A DNA stretch of 64,000 bases. Source: Tropicimonas marinistellae (GTDB taxonomy: Bacteria > Pseudomonadota > Alphaproteobacteria > Rhodobacterales > Rhodobacteraceae). The notes beneath the pieces were generated by a model. That model was given only the letters and a program-made list of their open reading frames with translations, was not told the origin of the DNA and did not search any database. Numbering within the stretch: the stretch's first letter is position 1; every line of letters starts with the position of its first letter. The translations under genes were made by a program, and so were the position numbers. The stretch is taken from assembly GCF_001509585.1 (NCBI RefSeq), contig NZ_LNCI01000003.1, forward strand, positions 434,001 to 498,000, in the 5' to 3' direction. Positions 53,338-62,250 of the stretch are shown here, in pieces.

Positions 53338-55785
53338 TCAACGTGGCAGAAGCGCGTCCGTCTGCGTAGCGGTGACCGAGCATCGAATATCCGTTGCGGA
53401 GAAGCCCGCGGAGACTTCGAACTCACCGGCCTCCACACGCCATTGCTTGGCGTCCGTATCGTAGAAGGCAAATGCGCGCGCGGGCAGGTCGAACCGCAGG
53501 CGGCGCTGCTCGCCCGGTTCCAGCGTCTCCTTCGCGAAGTCCCGCAATTCCCGCGCGGGGCGGGGCACCGACGCGTGACGATCACCAACATAGAGTTGCA
53601 CGACGCTGCTGCCGCGCCGCGCGCCGGTGTTTTCCAGTGTGACGTCGATTGCTGCCCCGTCTGGCGTGGGTATCAGGTCCATGTCGGAAAGCGCGAAGCT
53701 GGTATAGCCAAGCCCATGGCCGAACGGGAATAGCGGCTCGATCCCCTTTGCCTCGTAGTGACGATAGCCGATGAAGACACCTTCTTCGTACCGCACCTTG
53801 CCGTCCAGACCCGGATAGACCTCCGGGTCCTGGCTCTGGGTTGGGTTGTCCTCCCATCGGACGGGGAAACTCTGAGGCAGGCGGCCGCCGGGTTCGGCGT
53901 CTCCGAACAGGACATCGGCAATGGCGTTGCCGCATTCCTGACCGGGGTACCACGCCTGCAACACGGCGGCTGCGCTCTCGAGCCAGGGCATTTCCACCGG
54001 GCCGCCGGTTTGCAGGACAACGACGGTTCGCGGGTTCGCCGCAGCAACTGCGGCGATCAGGTCGTCTTGTCGGCCCGGCAGGCGCATGTTTTGCAAGTCG
54101 CTGCCCTCGGTGTCCCATTCCCCGGACCGGCCAACGAAAAGGAGCGCTGTCTCCGCGTTTCGGGCGATTTCGGCTGCAGCAGCGATTTCCGCATCTCCCA
54201 ATGGGCGCCCGATGCCGGCACGAAAGGCGGAAAAGGCCAGCATTTCACTCTTTCGGGCAACGAATTCGACACTCACGGTGTAGCTGCGTCCGGCCTCGAG
54301 GTCGATTTCGCCCACGACCTCGTCGCACCCTTCCTCGAAGAATGTACGGCCAGCGGTCCAGCTGTCATGGGCGTCGGCAACCAAGCGGCCATCCACGAAG
54401 AGCCGGCTGTAGCCCGCCGAGTGAATACCGAAGCGGTGGCGGCCGGTGCGCTCGGGCGTGAAGGTCCAGGCCAGTCGGGCGGAGAAATCCTGAGGATCGA
54501 CCTTGCCGCCGGCAATCGGCGGGACCCAGAATGCCTGGCTTTCGCGCATCGTCTCACTGTGGACGGGCTCGCCTTCGAGGTTGGAATTTGCGAAGAAGTC
54601 AACGGTGATGTCCGCTTTCGCGAGCGGCTCCCAGCGGTGATTGGTGCAGCCCGGCGCGTAGGCAAGCGATTCCGCGCCCAGCCGCGCCGCCAGCCCGTCC
54701 CAGGGTGAGACGATGTAGTGCGGGGTGATCTGCGCCGACCCGCCGCCCATGATGCGTGCTTCACGCGCATTCGGGCCGATCACGGCGATCTTCGCCGCCG
54801 GTTTTCCAAGCGGCAGCACGCCCGTGTTTTTCAACAGGACTGTCCCTTCCGCGCCGGCCCGGCGAATGAGTGCCCGATGGGCTGGCAGATCGTTTGCCAC
54901 CTCTTCATGCGGGTCGGTGTCATGCAATGCGCCGCAGCGCGCCATCAGGCGCAGCACGTTGCCGGCGCGGGCGCGAAGCGTCTCGGGGGAAACCTCGCCA
55001 GCCGCCACCGCGGCGACCAGTTTGTCGCCCCGATCCCGTGTCGGGCCGGGCATTTCGATGTCGAGTCCCGCGTTGACCGTCTCGGAGGTCGAATGAGAAC
55101 CGAACCAGTCCGACATAACCACGCCGTCGAACCCCCAGTCTCCGCGCAGCACATCGGTCAGAAGCCACGGATGCTCGGACGTGTAGGTGCCGTTGAGGCG
55201 GTTGTAGGAGGACATCACCGCCCAGGAGCCTGCCTTCTTGACCGCATCCTCGAAGGGGCGCAGATAGATCTCCCGCAGGCTGCGTTCGTCTACCTCCGAA
55301 CTCATGGTGGTGCGTTGGATTTCGCTTTCATTCCCGGCGAAGTGCTTGATCGTCGCGCCGACACCAGCGCCTTGCAGGCCGCGGATATATCCGACCAGAA
55401 GCGCGGCGGTGAGTTCCGGATCTTCCGAGTAGCATTCGAAATTGCGCCCGTTGGCGACGGAACGGTGGATATTGACCGTGGGTGCCAGCAGCACATGTGC
55501 TCCCTTGCTGCGGACTTCCTGTGCCAGCGCCGCGCCAACTTCCTCGGTGAGTGCAGGGTTCCAGCTCGCGCCAAGCGCGATGCCGACTGGAAAGGCGGCC
55601 GCAGGCACATTGTCAACCAGACCGCCGCCGCCACGTGCACCGTTGGGTCCATCCGTTACGCGCAGCTTGCCGATGCCGAGCCGCGGAATTGGCGGGAGCG
55701 ACCAGAAGTCCTCTCCCGCAAGCAATGAAACCTGCTCTTCGACGGTCATCTCGTCGAGCAACGTCTCGATCGTGGTCGTGTGCAT
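53338..55785 (-). CDS. Glycoside hydrolase family 3 with PA14 insert
   Basis: An 815-aa cytoplasmic GH3 enzyme (no signal peptide). The catalytic N-terminal barrel includes RVTDGPNGARG, KHFAGNESEIQRTTMSS and the nucleophile Asp in VVMSDWFGSHS (about residue 226). The alpha/beta sandwich follows. A PA14-like insert lies in the middle (DPQDFSARLAWTFTPERTGRHRFGIHSAGYSRLFVDGRLV), and a fibronectin-III-like end closes it. It probably releases aldoses such as glucose, xylose or arabinose from oligosaccharides taken into the cell. The ATG at 55785 is used; the open frame to 55941 has no similarity. Confidence 0.92.
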   Translation of the reverse strand: MHTTTIETLLDEMTVEEQVSLLAGEDFWSLPPIPRLGIGKLRVTDGPNGARGGGGLVDNVPAAAFPVGIALGASWNPALTEEVGAALAQEVRSKGAHVLLAPTVNIHRSVANGRNFECYSEDPELTAALLVGYIRGLQGAGVGATIKHFAGNESEIQRTTMSSEVDERSLREIYLRPFEDAVKKAGSWAVMSSYNRLNGTYTSEHPWLLTDVLRGDWGFDGVVMSDWFGSHSTSETVNAGLDIEMPGPTRDRGDKLVAAVAAGEVSPETLRARAGNVLRLMARCGALHDTDPHEEVANDLPAHRALIRRAGAEGTVLLKNTGVLPLGKPAAKIAVIGPNAREARIMGGGSAQITPHYIVSPWDGLAARLGAESLAYAPGCTNHRWEPLAKADITVDFFANSNLEGEPVHSETMRESQAFWVPPIAGGKVDPQDFSARLAWTFTPERTGRHRFGIHSAGYSRLFVDGRLVADAHDSWTAGRTFFEEGCDEVVGEIDLEAGRSYTVSVEFVARKSEMLAFSAFRAGIGRPLGDAEIAAAAEIARNAETALLFVGRSGEWDTEGSDLQNMRLPGRQDDLIAAVAAANPRTVVVLQTGGPVEMPWLESAAAVLQAWYPGQECGNAIADVLFGDAEPGGRLPQSFPVRWEDNPTQSQDPEVYPGLDGKVRYEEGVFIGYRHYEAKGIEPLFPFGHGLGYTSFALSDMDLIPTPDGAAIDVTLENTGARRGSSVVQLYVGDRHASVPRPARELRDFAKETLEPGEQRRLRFDLPARAFAFYDTDAKQWRVEAGEFEVSAGFSATDIRCSVTATQTDALLPR

Positions 55786-56219
55786 TCCGGTGGTCCTTCG
55801 GTACGGGGCAGTCGCGTTGGAGTATTGCGCTGCTTCGCGACGAAAGAAATGGGTGAGACACCGCCAATTTGCGTTGCCTGACATGTGGATTCCGAAGGGC
55901 CGAGGAGGTGCAATCGGTGGTCGCGTGATACCGAATTGCACGTCGGCGCAATATTCATGGTGATTGAAAAGTGATGACCATACGTCACGGTTGCCAAGTT
56001 TTTAGTCGAGGGTTCAATGACAAACGACACGCATTTGGGTCATGATCGCTGGGCAAATGCGGGTGGGAGGCTTTTGAGACGGTCGGTGCTGTGCGGCATC
56101 AACAAAAAGACTGCGTGTGCTGGCGCGGTTTGCTTGTGCTGTATCGGCCGGTGAAACGGTGATGTTGCGTCGATCTCTGGCGCTCCCAAAGGGAAAAGCA
56201 GTTAAAGGCAGGCAGAACA
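55786..56219. other. Divergent intergenic region
   Basis: About 434 bp between the GH3 gene and the RTX gene. An imperfect inverted repeat ATTGC-n8-GCAAT at 55935-55952 could be an operator. Regions near 55970-56000 are AT-rich and probably carry promoters. I see no gene. Confidence 0.5.
55935..55952. promoter_or_regulatory. Inverted repeat, possible operator
   Basis: ATTGC-acgtcggc-GCAAT, about 150 bp upstream of the GH3 start. The arms are short (5 bp), so it is a weak call, but it is the only symmetric site I found in this divergent region. Confidence 0.3.
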
Positions 56220-58100
56220 ATGTCTACACCCACGAAGTTCTCTGACGAATTCCTGGTGAATTCCACGACAGCGGGCTCACAACTCGCCTCGAGTATCACA
56301 GCGCTTGCGGATGGGCGCTTCGTGGTCACCTGGCAAGATGGCAGCCTGACCGGCGGCGATACGTCGGACTATGCAATTCGCGCGCAGGTTTTCACGGCGC
56401 GGGGGTTCACCTCCGGGGACGAATTCCTCGTTAACACGACCACTGCGGACGAGCAGATAGAGCCCTCGATTGCCGGGCTGAGCGACGGCCGCTTTGTCGT
56501 CGTCTGGTCAGACTACAGCCGCACAGGTGGCGATACCGACAGCTATGCCGTGCGGGGGCAAATCTACAACGTCGACGGCAGCGAATCCGGGAGCGAGTTC
56601 CTCGTCACGACGACGACGGTCGGCAACCAGATCACGCCGAGCGTCACGGCGCTTGAAGATGGCGAGTTCGTTGTCACCTGGATGGATTCGAGCCTGACGG
56701 GCGGTGACAACTCCAGCTACGGCATCCGGGCACAGGTATTCGATGACACCGGCAGCAAGTCCGGCAGCGAATTCCTCGTCAACACCACGACGACGGACGG
56801 TCAGAGAAATCCCGACGTGACCCTGTTGTCCGATGGGAAGTTCGTGGTGACCTGGGATGACTTCAGCCAGACTGGCGGAGACACCTCGAGCTTCGCGATC
56901 CGCGGTCAGATGTTCGATGCTGACGGAACGAAGTCGGGTAGCGAGTTCCTGGTGAACACGACCACGGCCAACCAGCAAATCGAACCCAGTATCGTCGGGC
57001 TCACCGGCGGCGGTTTCGTGATTGTCTGGACGGATGACAGTGTGTCGGGGGGCGACACATCGGATTCTGCGGTGCGCGCGCAAGTCTTTGACGCCAGTGG
57101 CACGGCAACGGGCAGTGAGATCCTCGTCAACACGACCACCTCAGGCGAGCAGAGCACTTCTGATGTCGCGGCGTTGGCGGACGGGCGCTTCGTGATCGCC
57201 TGGCAGGACGAAAGCGCAACCGGCGATGACACCTCCGGCTTTGCTATTCGCGCGCAGGTGTTCGAGGCCAACGGTACCGCTGCGGACGATGAGTTCGTGG
57301 TCAACACGACCACAGCCTCAGATCAGACAGCGCCAAGTATCACAGTGCTTGCGGATGGACGCTTTGTGGTCTCCTGGACGGACGACAGCCAGACCGGCGA
57401 CGACACCGCCTTCACGGCGGTCCGTTCGCAGATCTTCGATCCGCGCGAGGAGGCGGTAGATCTGACGGGCACGGTGCTTGGAGACGATCTGATCGGCACC
57501 GCATTCGATGATTCACTGGGTGGCGGGCTCGGAAACGACAGGATCAAGGCCGACGATGGCAATGATGACGTCTCCGGCGGCGACGGAGACGATGTGCTCC
57601 GCGGCAACAGCGGTGCGGACACGATGGACGGCGGCGCCGGCAACGACACTTTGCGCGGCGGTGCAGGCGACGACACGCTCGACGGTGGTGACGACGATGA
57701 TGTCCTGCGCGGGGCCCGCGGTCAGGATGAGTTGAACGGTGGCGACGGGAACGACGTCCTTCGCGGCGATCTGAAAGGCGACACGCTGATGGGTGGCGCT
57801 GGCGACGACACGCTCATCGGCGGTCGCGGCAAAGATGTCCTCACTGGCGGCGACGGAGCGGACACCTTCGTTTTCCGGACCGATTTCGGCCGGGACAAGG
57901 TTATGGACTTCGAGGACGACATCGACACGATCCTCCTCGAAGAGGCGCTCTGGGGTGGCGGCCTCACCGCGGCCGAAGTGCTGGACACCTATGGCACGCA
58001 GACCGGATCGACTGTTCTGCTGGACTTCGGTGAGGATGTGTTCGTGTTCAAGAACATCTCCGACATCAACGATCTGGAAGACGACATCAGCTTCGCCTGA
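56220..58100 (+). CDS. RTX-type repeat protein with seven 58-residue repeats
   Basis: A 626-aa protein with no classical signal peptide, consistent with type I secretion. Residues 9-414 are seven tandem 58-aa repeats, each near EFLVNTTT...Q..PS...L.DGRFVVTW.D.S.TGGDTS..A.R.QVFDA.G. Residues about 430-550 hold RTX nonapeptides (for example GGAGNDTLRGGAGDDTLDGG), which bind calcium. The C-terminus contains FGRDKVMDFEDDIDTILLEE and DFGEDVFVFKNI, as in RTX secretion domains. It is probably an extracellular adhesin or matrix protein. No type I secretion genes are adjacent. Confidence 0.9.
   Translation: MSTPTKFSDEFLVNSTTAGSQLASSITALADGRFVVTWQDGSLTGGDTSDYAIRAQVFTARGFTSGDEFLVNTTTADEQIEPSIAGLSDGRFVVVWSDYSRTGGDTDSYAVRGQIYNVDGSESGSEFLVTTTTVGNQITPSVTALEDGEFVVTWMDSSLTGGDNSSYGIRAQVFDDTGSKSGSEFLVNTTTTDGQRNPDVTLLSDGKFVVTWDDFSQTGGDTSSFAIRGQMFDADGTKSGSEFLVNTTTANQQIEPSIVGLTGGGFVIVWTDDSVSGGDTSDSAVRAQVFDASGTATGSEILVNTTTSGEQSTSDVAALADGRFVIAWQDESATGDDTSGFAIRAQVFEANGTAADDEFVVNTTTASDQTAPSITVLADGRFVVSWTDDSQTGDDTAFTAVRSQIFDPREEAVDLTGTVLGDDLIGTAFDDSLGGGLGNDRIKADDGNDDVSGGDGDDVLRGNSGADTMDGGAGNDTLRGGAGDDTLDGGDDDDVLRGARGQDELNGGDGNDVLRGDLKGDTLMGGAGDDTLIGGRGKDVLTGGDGADTFVFRTDFGRDKVMDFEDDIDTILLEEALWGGGLTAAEVLDTYGTQTGSTVLLDFGEDVFVFKNISDINDLEDDISFA
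56244..57461 (+). repeat. Seven tandem 174-bp coding repeats
   Basis: Seven copies of a 58-codon unit in the RTX gene, in register without indels. The protein pattern is well kept while the DNA differs between copies, so the repeats are old and under selection. Confidence 0.85.
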
Positions 58101-58128
58101 CGGTGATGCAGGTCCAAAGGCGCGGCGC

Positions 58129-58168
58129 ACCGCTCTCCGAACGGGGAGCGGTTCGTTGGCCGTTTTTT
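58129..58168 (+). terminator. Intrinsic terminator of the RTX gene
   Basis: ACCGCTCTCC-gaac-GGGGAGCGGT, a 10-bp stem with a single mismatch, followed after 10 nt by a run of six T at 58163-58168. It lies 29 bp after the stop. Confidence 0.75.
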
Positions 58169-58227
58169 CCGTTCAAGGGCGGCACCGGCGGGCCAGACAC
58201 GATGGCGGAAGCAGAACGATTGGCGCG

Positions 58228-58662
58228 TCAGGTCAGGTATTCGAGGTCTCGGCCGTCGATGATTATTGCCAGATCCCAGAATTTCCGCAGTTCTTCCTCC
58301 GCCGCAGCCGCCTCAGCGTCGTCATCGGGCAGGCGCTCGACCCGGAGTCCAAAGCGCTCGAACCCGCTCGCATCGACCCGGCTCAGAATGATCGGCTCAA
58401 CCGACCGTTCGATTGCCATTGCAGCGAGGCGAATTGCGGCTCGATCTGGCGCGGACGGCGTCTCGGTAATGCGAATTCCGACGTAAGAAGGGGCGTCGAG
58501 CGCGCGCTGCCATAGGAGCGACGATGGCGGCGGGGATGCACTCGGGGCTTCCAACTTACCTCGCACAGGGGGTGGCGTATCCCCTCCCAGGAGATCGTCT
58601 AGGGAGGTCGGGCTTTGCGGTACAACCGCGCCCAGAATCCTGTTCCAATCTGCTGCCATCAT
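58228..58662 (-). CDS. Uncharacterised protein
   Basis: A 144-aa soluble protein with a Pro/Ser-rich middle (PPPVRGKLEAPSASPPPSS) and a C-terminal alpha/beta part (YVGIRITETPSAPDRAAIRLAAMAIERSVEPIILSRVDASGFERFGLRVERLP) ending in an acidic helix. I do not recognise a family. Its ATG overlaps the stop of the upstream glycosyltransferase (ATGATG), so it is translated with it. A role in the glycan cluster is inferred from position only. Confidence 0.6.
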   Translation of the reverse strand: MMAADWNRILGAVVPQSPTSLDDLLGGDTPPPVRGKLEAPSASPPPSSLLWQRALDAPSYVGIRITETPSAPDRAAIRLAAMAIERSVEPIILSRVDASGFERFGLRVERLPDDDAEAAAAEEELRKFWDLAIIIDGRDLEYLT

Positions 58663-60722
58663 GCGGCCTCCCAGTCCTGCGCAATGAGGCGCGCCGCTGA
58701 CTCTGTTCCGGGTTCCGGCAATTCGACCGCCTCCAGCGCCCGGCGGAAGCTCTCCGCGGCAGTCCCGTCTAGGCAGTCGCGCAAAGCGCGTTCCAGTTTC
58801 AGAAAATCGGTTTCCTCGACCGTGCTGCACAGCCCGCGCTCTTCCAGCGCCCGCGCGCGCCGGGTCTGATCGTCCAGATAGGGCGCCGATTGAGGAATGA
58901 AGATCGCCGGAATGCGATGGTAGAGTATCTCATGCACCGAGTTGTAACCGGCAGCCGAGATCACGAAATCTGCCGATAGGCAGAGAGCCGTTGCCTCGAG
59001 GGTCTGGACGACGCGGGTGTTTGGCCAGTTGTGAAGCGTCGGAGAAACGGTGCTGTTGGGCCAGACGACAATCAGGTGCAGGCATTCCGGACGTTCCGCG
59101 AGTAGCGCAGACAGCATTTGCGAATGGGCTGCCCTGTCCGATGCCACACCGCCCCCGAGCATAGAGACGACGAGCTTGTCGAACGGTCGTCCAAACCGCT
59201 CTTGCAGGCGGTCGCGCAGCGTGGCGCGCGCCTGTGGCGAGCGTTCGGCCTGCTTGACGATCGGTCCAACAATGCGAATCCGATTGCCGAAGCTGTAGTG
59301 GTCGTTCAGTTCCTCAAACGCCTCCGACGGGACAATCACGCGATCAAAGACGTGCTCACGGTCCAGCGCAATACGGGCGGACGGGCTGTCAGGCCAAAGC
59401 CCCCGCCGGATCCAGGCGGCGGACAAATCCATCTCCTGAATGGTTCGAAAAACTGAGTCGAACACGTAACCGCCGTCGAAGACCAACCGGTCTCCCGGGT
59501 ACAACACTTGCTGCAAGCGCCGGTAGGTCAGGATGTCGTTTGCAATCGGCGTTTCGTGGGAGTCGCTGCGCGATACCAGGGGCAAGCAGTCGAACCCTCG
59601 CCGAAGAATCATCGGGATACAGCTTGGAAAGGCCGCGAAGGTGACGTCCGTGCCGGTGGGTAAGGCTTCGGCGACAACCGTGGCCCGTTGGGCGTGGCCA
59701 AGCCCGACGCCGTTCGTCGGAAAGAACACCACCTTTCGGTGCGGCGGTTCTGCCTTGGGCTCGGGGGGGGGCAATCCTGCCGCGGATTCGAGGCGCGCGA
59801 TGTCGATGCTGCGTTGCCAGGGCGAATGGGCAACCTGTTCGCCTATCTGGCCGAGCGACTTCACGACGGTGCCGCATAGGTAGTTTTCGAGTGCCATAAG
59901 CGACTCCGGGCCGCGTAGGGCAGGGGCGCCGGTTTCCACGATTGCACGGTTCTCCGTGCAATCGACCACCGCGCCGCCGGCGGCCATCAGGTTGATCGCA
60001 AACGATGCCATTCTTTCGCCGGCGATGCCCTGACCAAACAGCACGAACACATCCGATCGGTGCGCAAACGTTACCGGGGAAAGCTCCGTCAGGTGCAGAA
60101 CCGGCAGGTCGCGATAGGCCGTGGATTTGATCTGTTCTTTCTGTTTTCCGCTTGCAATCACTTGGAGGCGAAACTCCTTGCGGTTGTTCAAGCGGGACAG
60201 GTGAGGCAGTAGGGCTTCCTCATCTGTCTCCAGTGAGCCGAGCGCGACCGTTACGACCGGTGTCCGTCCCATTGGCCTTGCCCGTGGCGCGCGTGCTGCC
60301 ACAAGCGGGTTCACGGCCTTCGGGAGCATTGCGCGGGGTTGGCTCTGGCATAGATCTATCACCTCGGCTTCGCGGCCCAAGGAAAAGGCCAGCTTCGCCT
60401 TTGCGGCGAGATATGCCTGTTGGTCTTCGAACCGGCCGGTCGCCACGACCGGCACCTCCGACCCAAGGCCGTATTCCCACAAGGTCGATAGAAACGGATC
60501 GTCCAACTCGTCGGCGCCAAGGACGAAAACCGCGGTCGGCGAGATATCGGCACGGTCCACCAGCAACGACGCAGCTTCGTATGTGCGCGACCGGCGTGTT
60601 CCCTCGGGCAGGGATGCTGCGTCGATACAAACGTCGTGGCCGCGTTCGGCCAGTTGTGTCGCGAAGACCAACTGCGCGTCATAGGACCGCAAGTTGCGCG
60701 TTCCGGCCGAAATTACAATCAT
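58659..60722 (-). CDS. Large GT28/MurG-like glycosyltransferase
   Basis: A 687-aa protein with two parts. The N-terminal about 330 residues start MIVISAGTRNLRSYDAQLVFATQLAERGHDV, a GT-B-like Rossmann pattern, with GRFEDQQAYLAAKAKLAF and other unassigned segments. The C-terminal half resembles MurG-type transferases: VVFFPTNGVGLGHAQRATVVAEALPTGTDVTFAAFPSC, LVVSMLGGGVASDRAAHSQML, VISAAGYNSVHEILYHRIPAIFIPQ and DDQTRRARALEERGLC. The donor is probably a UDP-sugar. The start is the ATG at 60722, in an ATGA with the next gene's stop. Confidence 0.75.
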   Translation of the reverse strand: MIVISAGTRNLRSYDAQLVFATQLAERGHDVCIDAASLPEGTRRSRTYEAASLLVDRADISPTAVFVLGADELDDPFLSTLWEYGLGSEVPVVATGRFEDQQAYLAAKAKLAFSLGREAEVIDLCQSQPRAMLPKAVNPLVAARAPRARPMGRTPVVTVALGSLETDEEALLPHLSRLNNRKEFRLQVIASGKQKEQIKSTAYRDLPVLHLTELSPVTFAHRSDVFVLFGQGIAGERMASFAINLMAAGGAVVDCTENRAIVETGAPALRGPESLMALENYLCGTVVKSLGQIGEQVAHSPWQRSIDIARLESAAGLPPPEPKAEPPHRKVVFFPTNGVGLGHAQRATVVAEALPTGTDVTFAAFPSCIPMILRRGFDCLPLVSRSDSHETPIANDILTYRRLQQVLYPGDRLVFDGGYVFDSVFRTIQEMDLSAAWIRRGLWPDSPSARIALDREHVFDRVIVPSEAFEELNDHYSFGNRIRIVGPIVKQAERSPQARATLRDRLQERFGRPFDKLVVSMLGGGVASDRAAHSQMLSALLAERPECLHLIVVWPNSTVSPTLHNWPNTRVVQTLEATALCLSADFVISAAGYNSVHEILYHRIPAIFIPQSAPYLDDQTRRARALEERGLCSTVEETDFLKLERALRDCLDGTAAESFRRALEAVELPEPGTESAARLIAQDWEAA

Positions 60723-61801
60723 CCTGCTGCCTCGGCATCGTTTGTTAGCAAGTCGCACAGCCTCTGGCGGAACGACGCCGCGGAGAAACTGTCCAATACG
60801 GGTTGTGCACGCAAAGCCTGTTCGACGTAGCGGCTCGGCTCGGCGAGGTAACCGTCGATAATCCGGTCCACATCCGACGGTTGGCAAGGAATAACCGCGT
60901 CGCCAAAGATCGCACCAGTGTCCGGATCGGTCAACACGACCTTACCGGCGGCAAGGGCCTCTGCAATCACGCGTCCGAAGCTCTCGCGCCACGTGGGCGT
61001 CGTGAAGTAGACGTAGAAGTCGATCATGTCGAGAAACGTATCCACGTCTGTCGAGCCAAACGGAAGTAACGTCCAATGGGGCCGCTCGATATCGGCATTG
61101 ATCAGGAAGTTCGCACCGAGAAGCACATTGCTCTCCGCATGGACAGGAAAGCAAAGGTCAAGTTGCTCCAGCGGTGGGAATTTCTCCCGGGTCGCACGCG
61201 AATGGCGTCCGCGGCGGTCCCGCGGTGTCGTTGTGGGCTCGGCAACATCGGTTTCGCAAATGTTGAACCAGTCGGCATCGAGAACGTCCCAGGCAATGGT
61301 TGTGCGGTGTTCCCTCAGCCATGCCTGAACAGTCGCCCGGTTGTATGTCGAGATCGGCGCAAGGCACTTTCGGAGCGCGAGCGCGGCGCTGTCGATCTGG
61401 GCAAGGCAGGCGCCAACGTCGAATGCCTCGATCCCGCTTGGCCTGACGAAGTTTTCGTGAGTAACAACAATGAGTTGTCGGGCGAAGATGCGCGCGCCGA
61501 ACGCCTGCTGGAATTTCAGGAACGAAGGATTGTGGATGATCACCACATCCGCACTGATTTCAGGAGCGTCCCAGATGACGGGCAGCCCGAGTGCGTCGAT
61601 TGTCTGATGCAGAACCGGGGCCATTCCCTGTGTATCGCCGAACATCGCGGAACGACGCGCGTGGATGACGACCGGGCAACATTCTGACATGACACGAAGT
61701 TCTGCCGCCACCGCGGAGGACGTGCCGCCGGAAAATCGCGGCTCGACCACATATGCCACGCGCGTGCCGGACATTGCGCCTGGAAAGCCGCCGTCTGTCA
61801 T
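60719..61801 (-). CDS. GT-B-like glycosyltransferase
   Basis: A 360-aa protein with GT4-like features: VAYVVEPRFSGGTSSAVAAELRVMSECCPVVIHARR at the N-terminus, IIHNPSFLKFQQAFGARIFARQLIVVTHENFVRPSGIEAFD, and the C-terminal ESFGRVIAEALAAGKVVLTDPDTGAIFGDAV, the family E-F-G-R pattern. It acts with the larger transferase upstream. The start may be the ATG at 61801 or the TTG at 61810, which gives a 4-bp overlap with the preceding stop. Confidence 0.8.
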   Translation of the reverse strand: MTDGGFPGAMSGTRVAYVVEPRFSGGTSSAVAAELRVMSECCPVVIHARRSAMFGDTQGMAPVLHQTIDALGLPVIWDAPEISADVVIIHNPSFLKFQQAFGARIFARQLIVVTHENFVRPSGIEAFDVGACLAQIDSAALALRKCLAPISTYNRATVQAWLREHRTTIAWDVLDADWFNICETDVAEPTTTPRDRRGRHSRATREKFPPLEQLDLCFPVHAESNVLLGANFLINADIERPHWTLLPFGSTDVDTFLDMIDFYVYFTTPTWRESFGRVIAEALAAGKVVLTDPDTGAIFGDAVIPCQPSDVDRIIDGYLAEPSRYVEQALRAQPVLDSFSAASFRQRLCDLLTNDAEAAG

Positions 61802-61806
61802 GGTGC

Positions 61807-62157
61807 TCAATGGACGGGGGAATCCGCGAGTGTTGCGCTGGTCAGGTTGCGGCTGGTTCCGCTGCCGGTAGAACCGCCTCCCGTGCCAGCAGTTTCACTC
61901 GACGGCACGTAGTGACACCGCAAGCGCCCCAAGGTGACGTCGTTGCAGAACTTGCGCAATTCAAGGGAAAGCTCGTCGTTGCCGGCCAGCAATTCAGGGT
62001 TCTGCTGCATGTAGAACCACAGCGCACGGGTGTCGTTGGTCGACAGCAGGCGGTCAATCGTCTCCAACTGCTCGAGTGTCGCCTGGGCGCGGACGCCGAA
62101 TGCAGCCGTGGACATCATCAAAGCCGTAACTACGGCAACTAAGCGCTTGTCTGGCAT
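61807..62157 (-). CDS. Small exported protein of unknown function
   Basis: A 116-aa protein with a signal peptide (LVAVVTALMMSTAAFGVRA, cleavage before QATLEQ). The mature part is helical (TLEQLETIDRLLSTNDTRALWFYMQQNPELLAGNDELSLELRKFC) with two Cys and a Gly/Ser/Thr tail. I do not recognise a family. It is transcribed with the transferases. Confidence 0.65.
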   Translation of the reverse strand: MPDKRLVAVVTALMMSTAAFGVRAQATLEQLETIDRLLSTNDTRALWFYMQQNPELLAGNDELSLELRKFCNDVTLGRLRCHYVPSSETAGTGGGSTGSGTSRNLTSATLADSPVH

Positions 62158-62250
62158 TTCTTTTTCGTCGTTCCCCCAATACGCACGAAGGCGGCGATCT
62201 CTACAGTCTGATGCGCTGCACCTGACGACGGCCCTCTGCCGTTCAAAATA

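Noticed and set aside
56244-57461. Regular repeats considered as a CRISPR array or minisatellite
   Set aside because: The repeats are in-frame coding units of 174 bp with diverged DNA, not short identical repeats with spacers.
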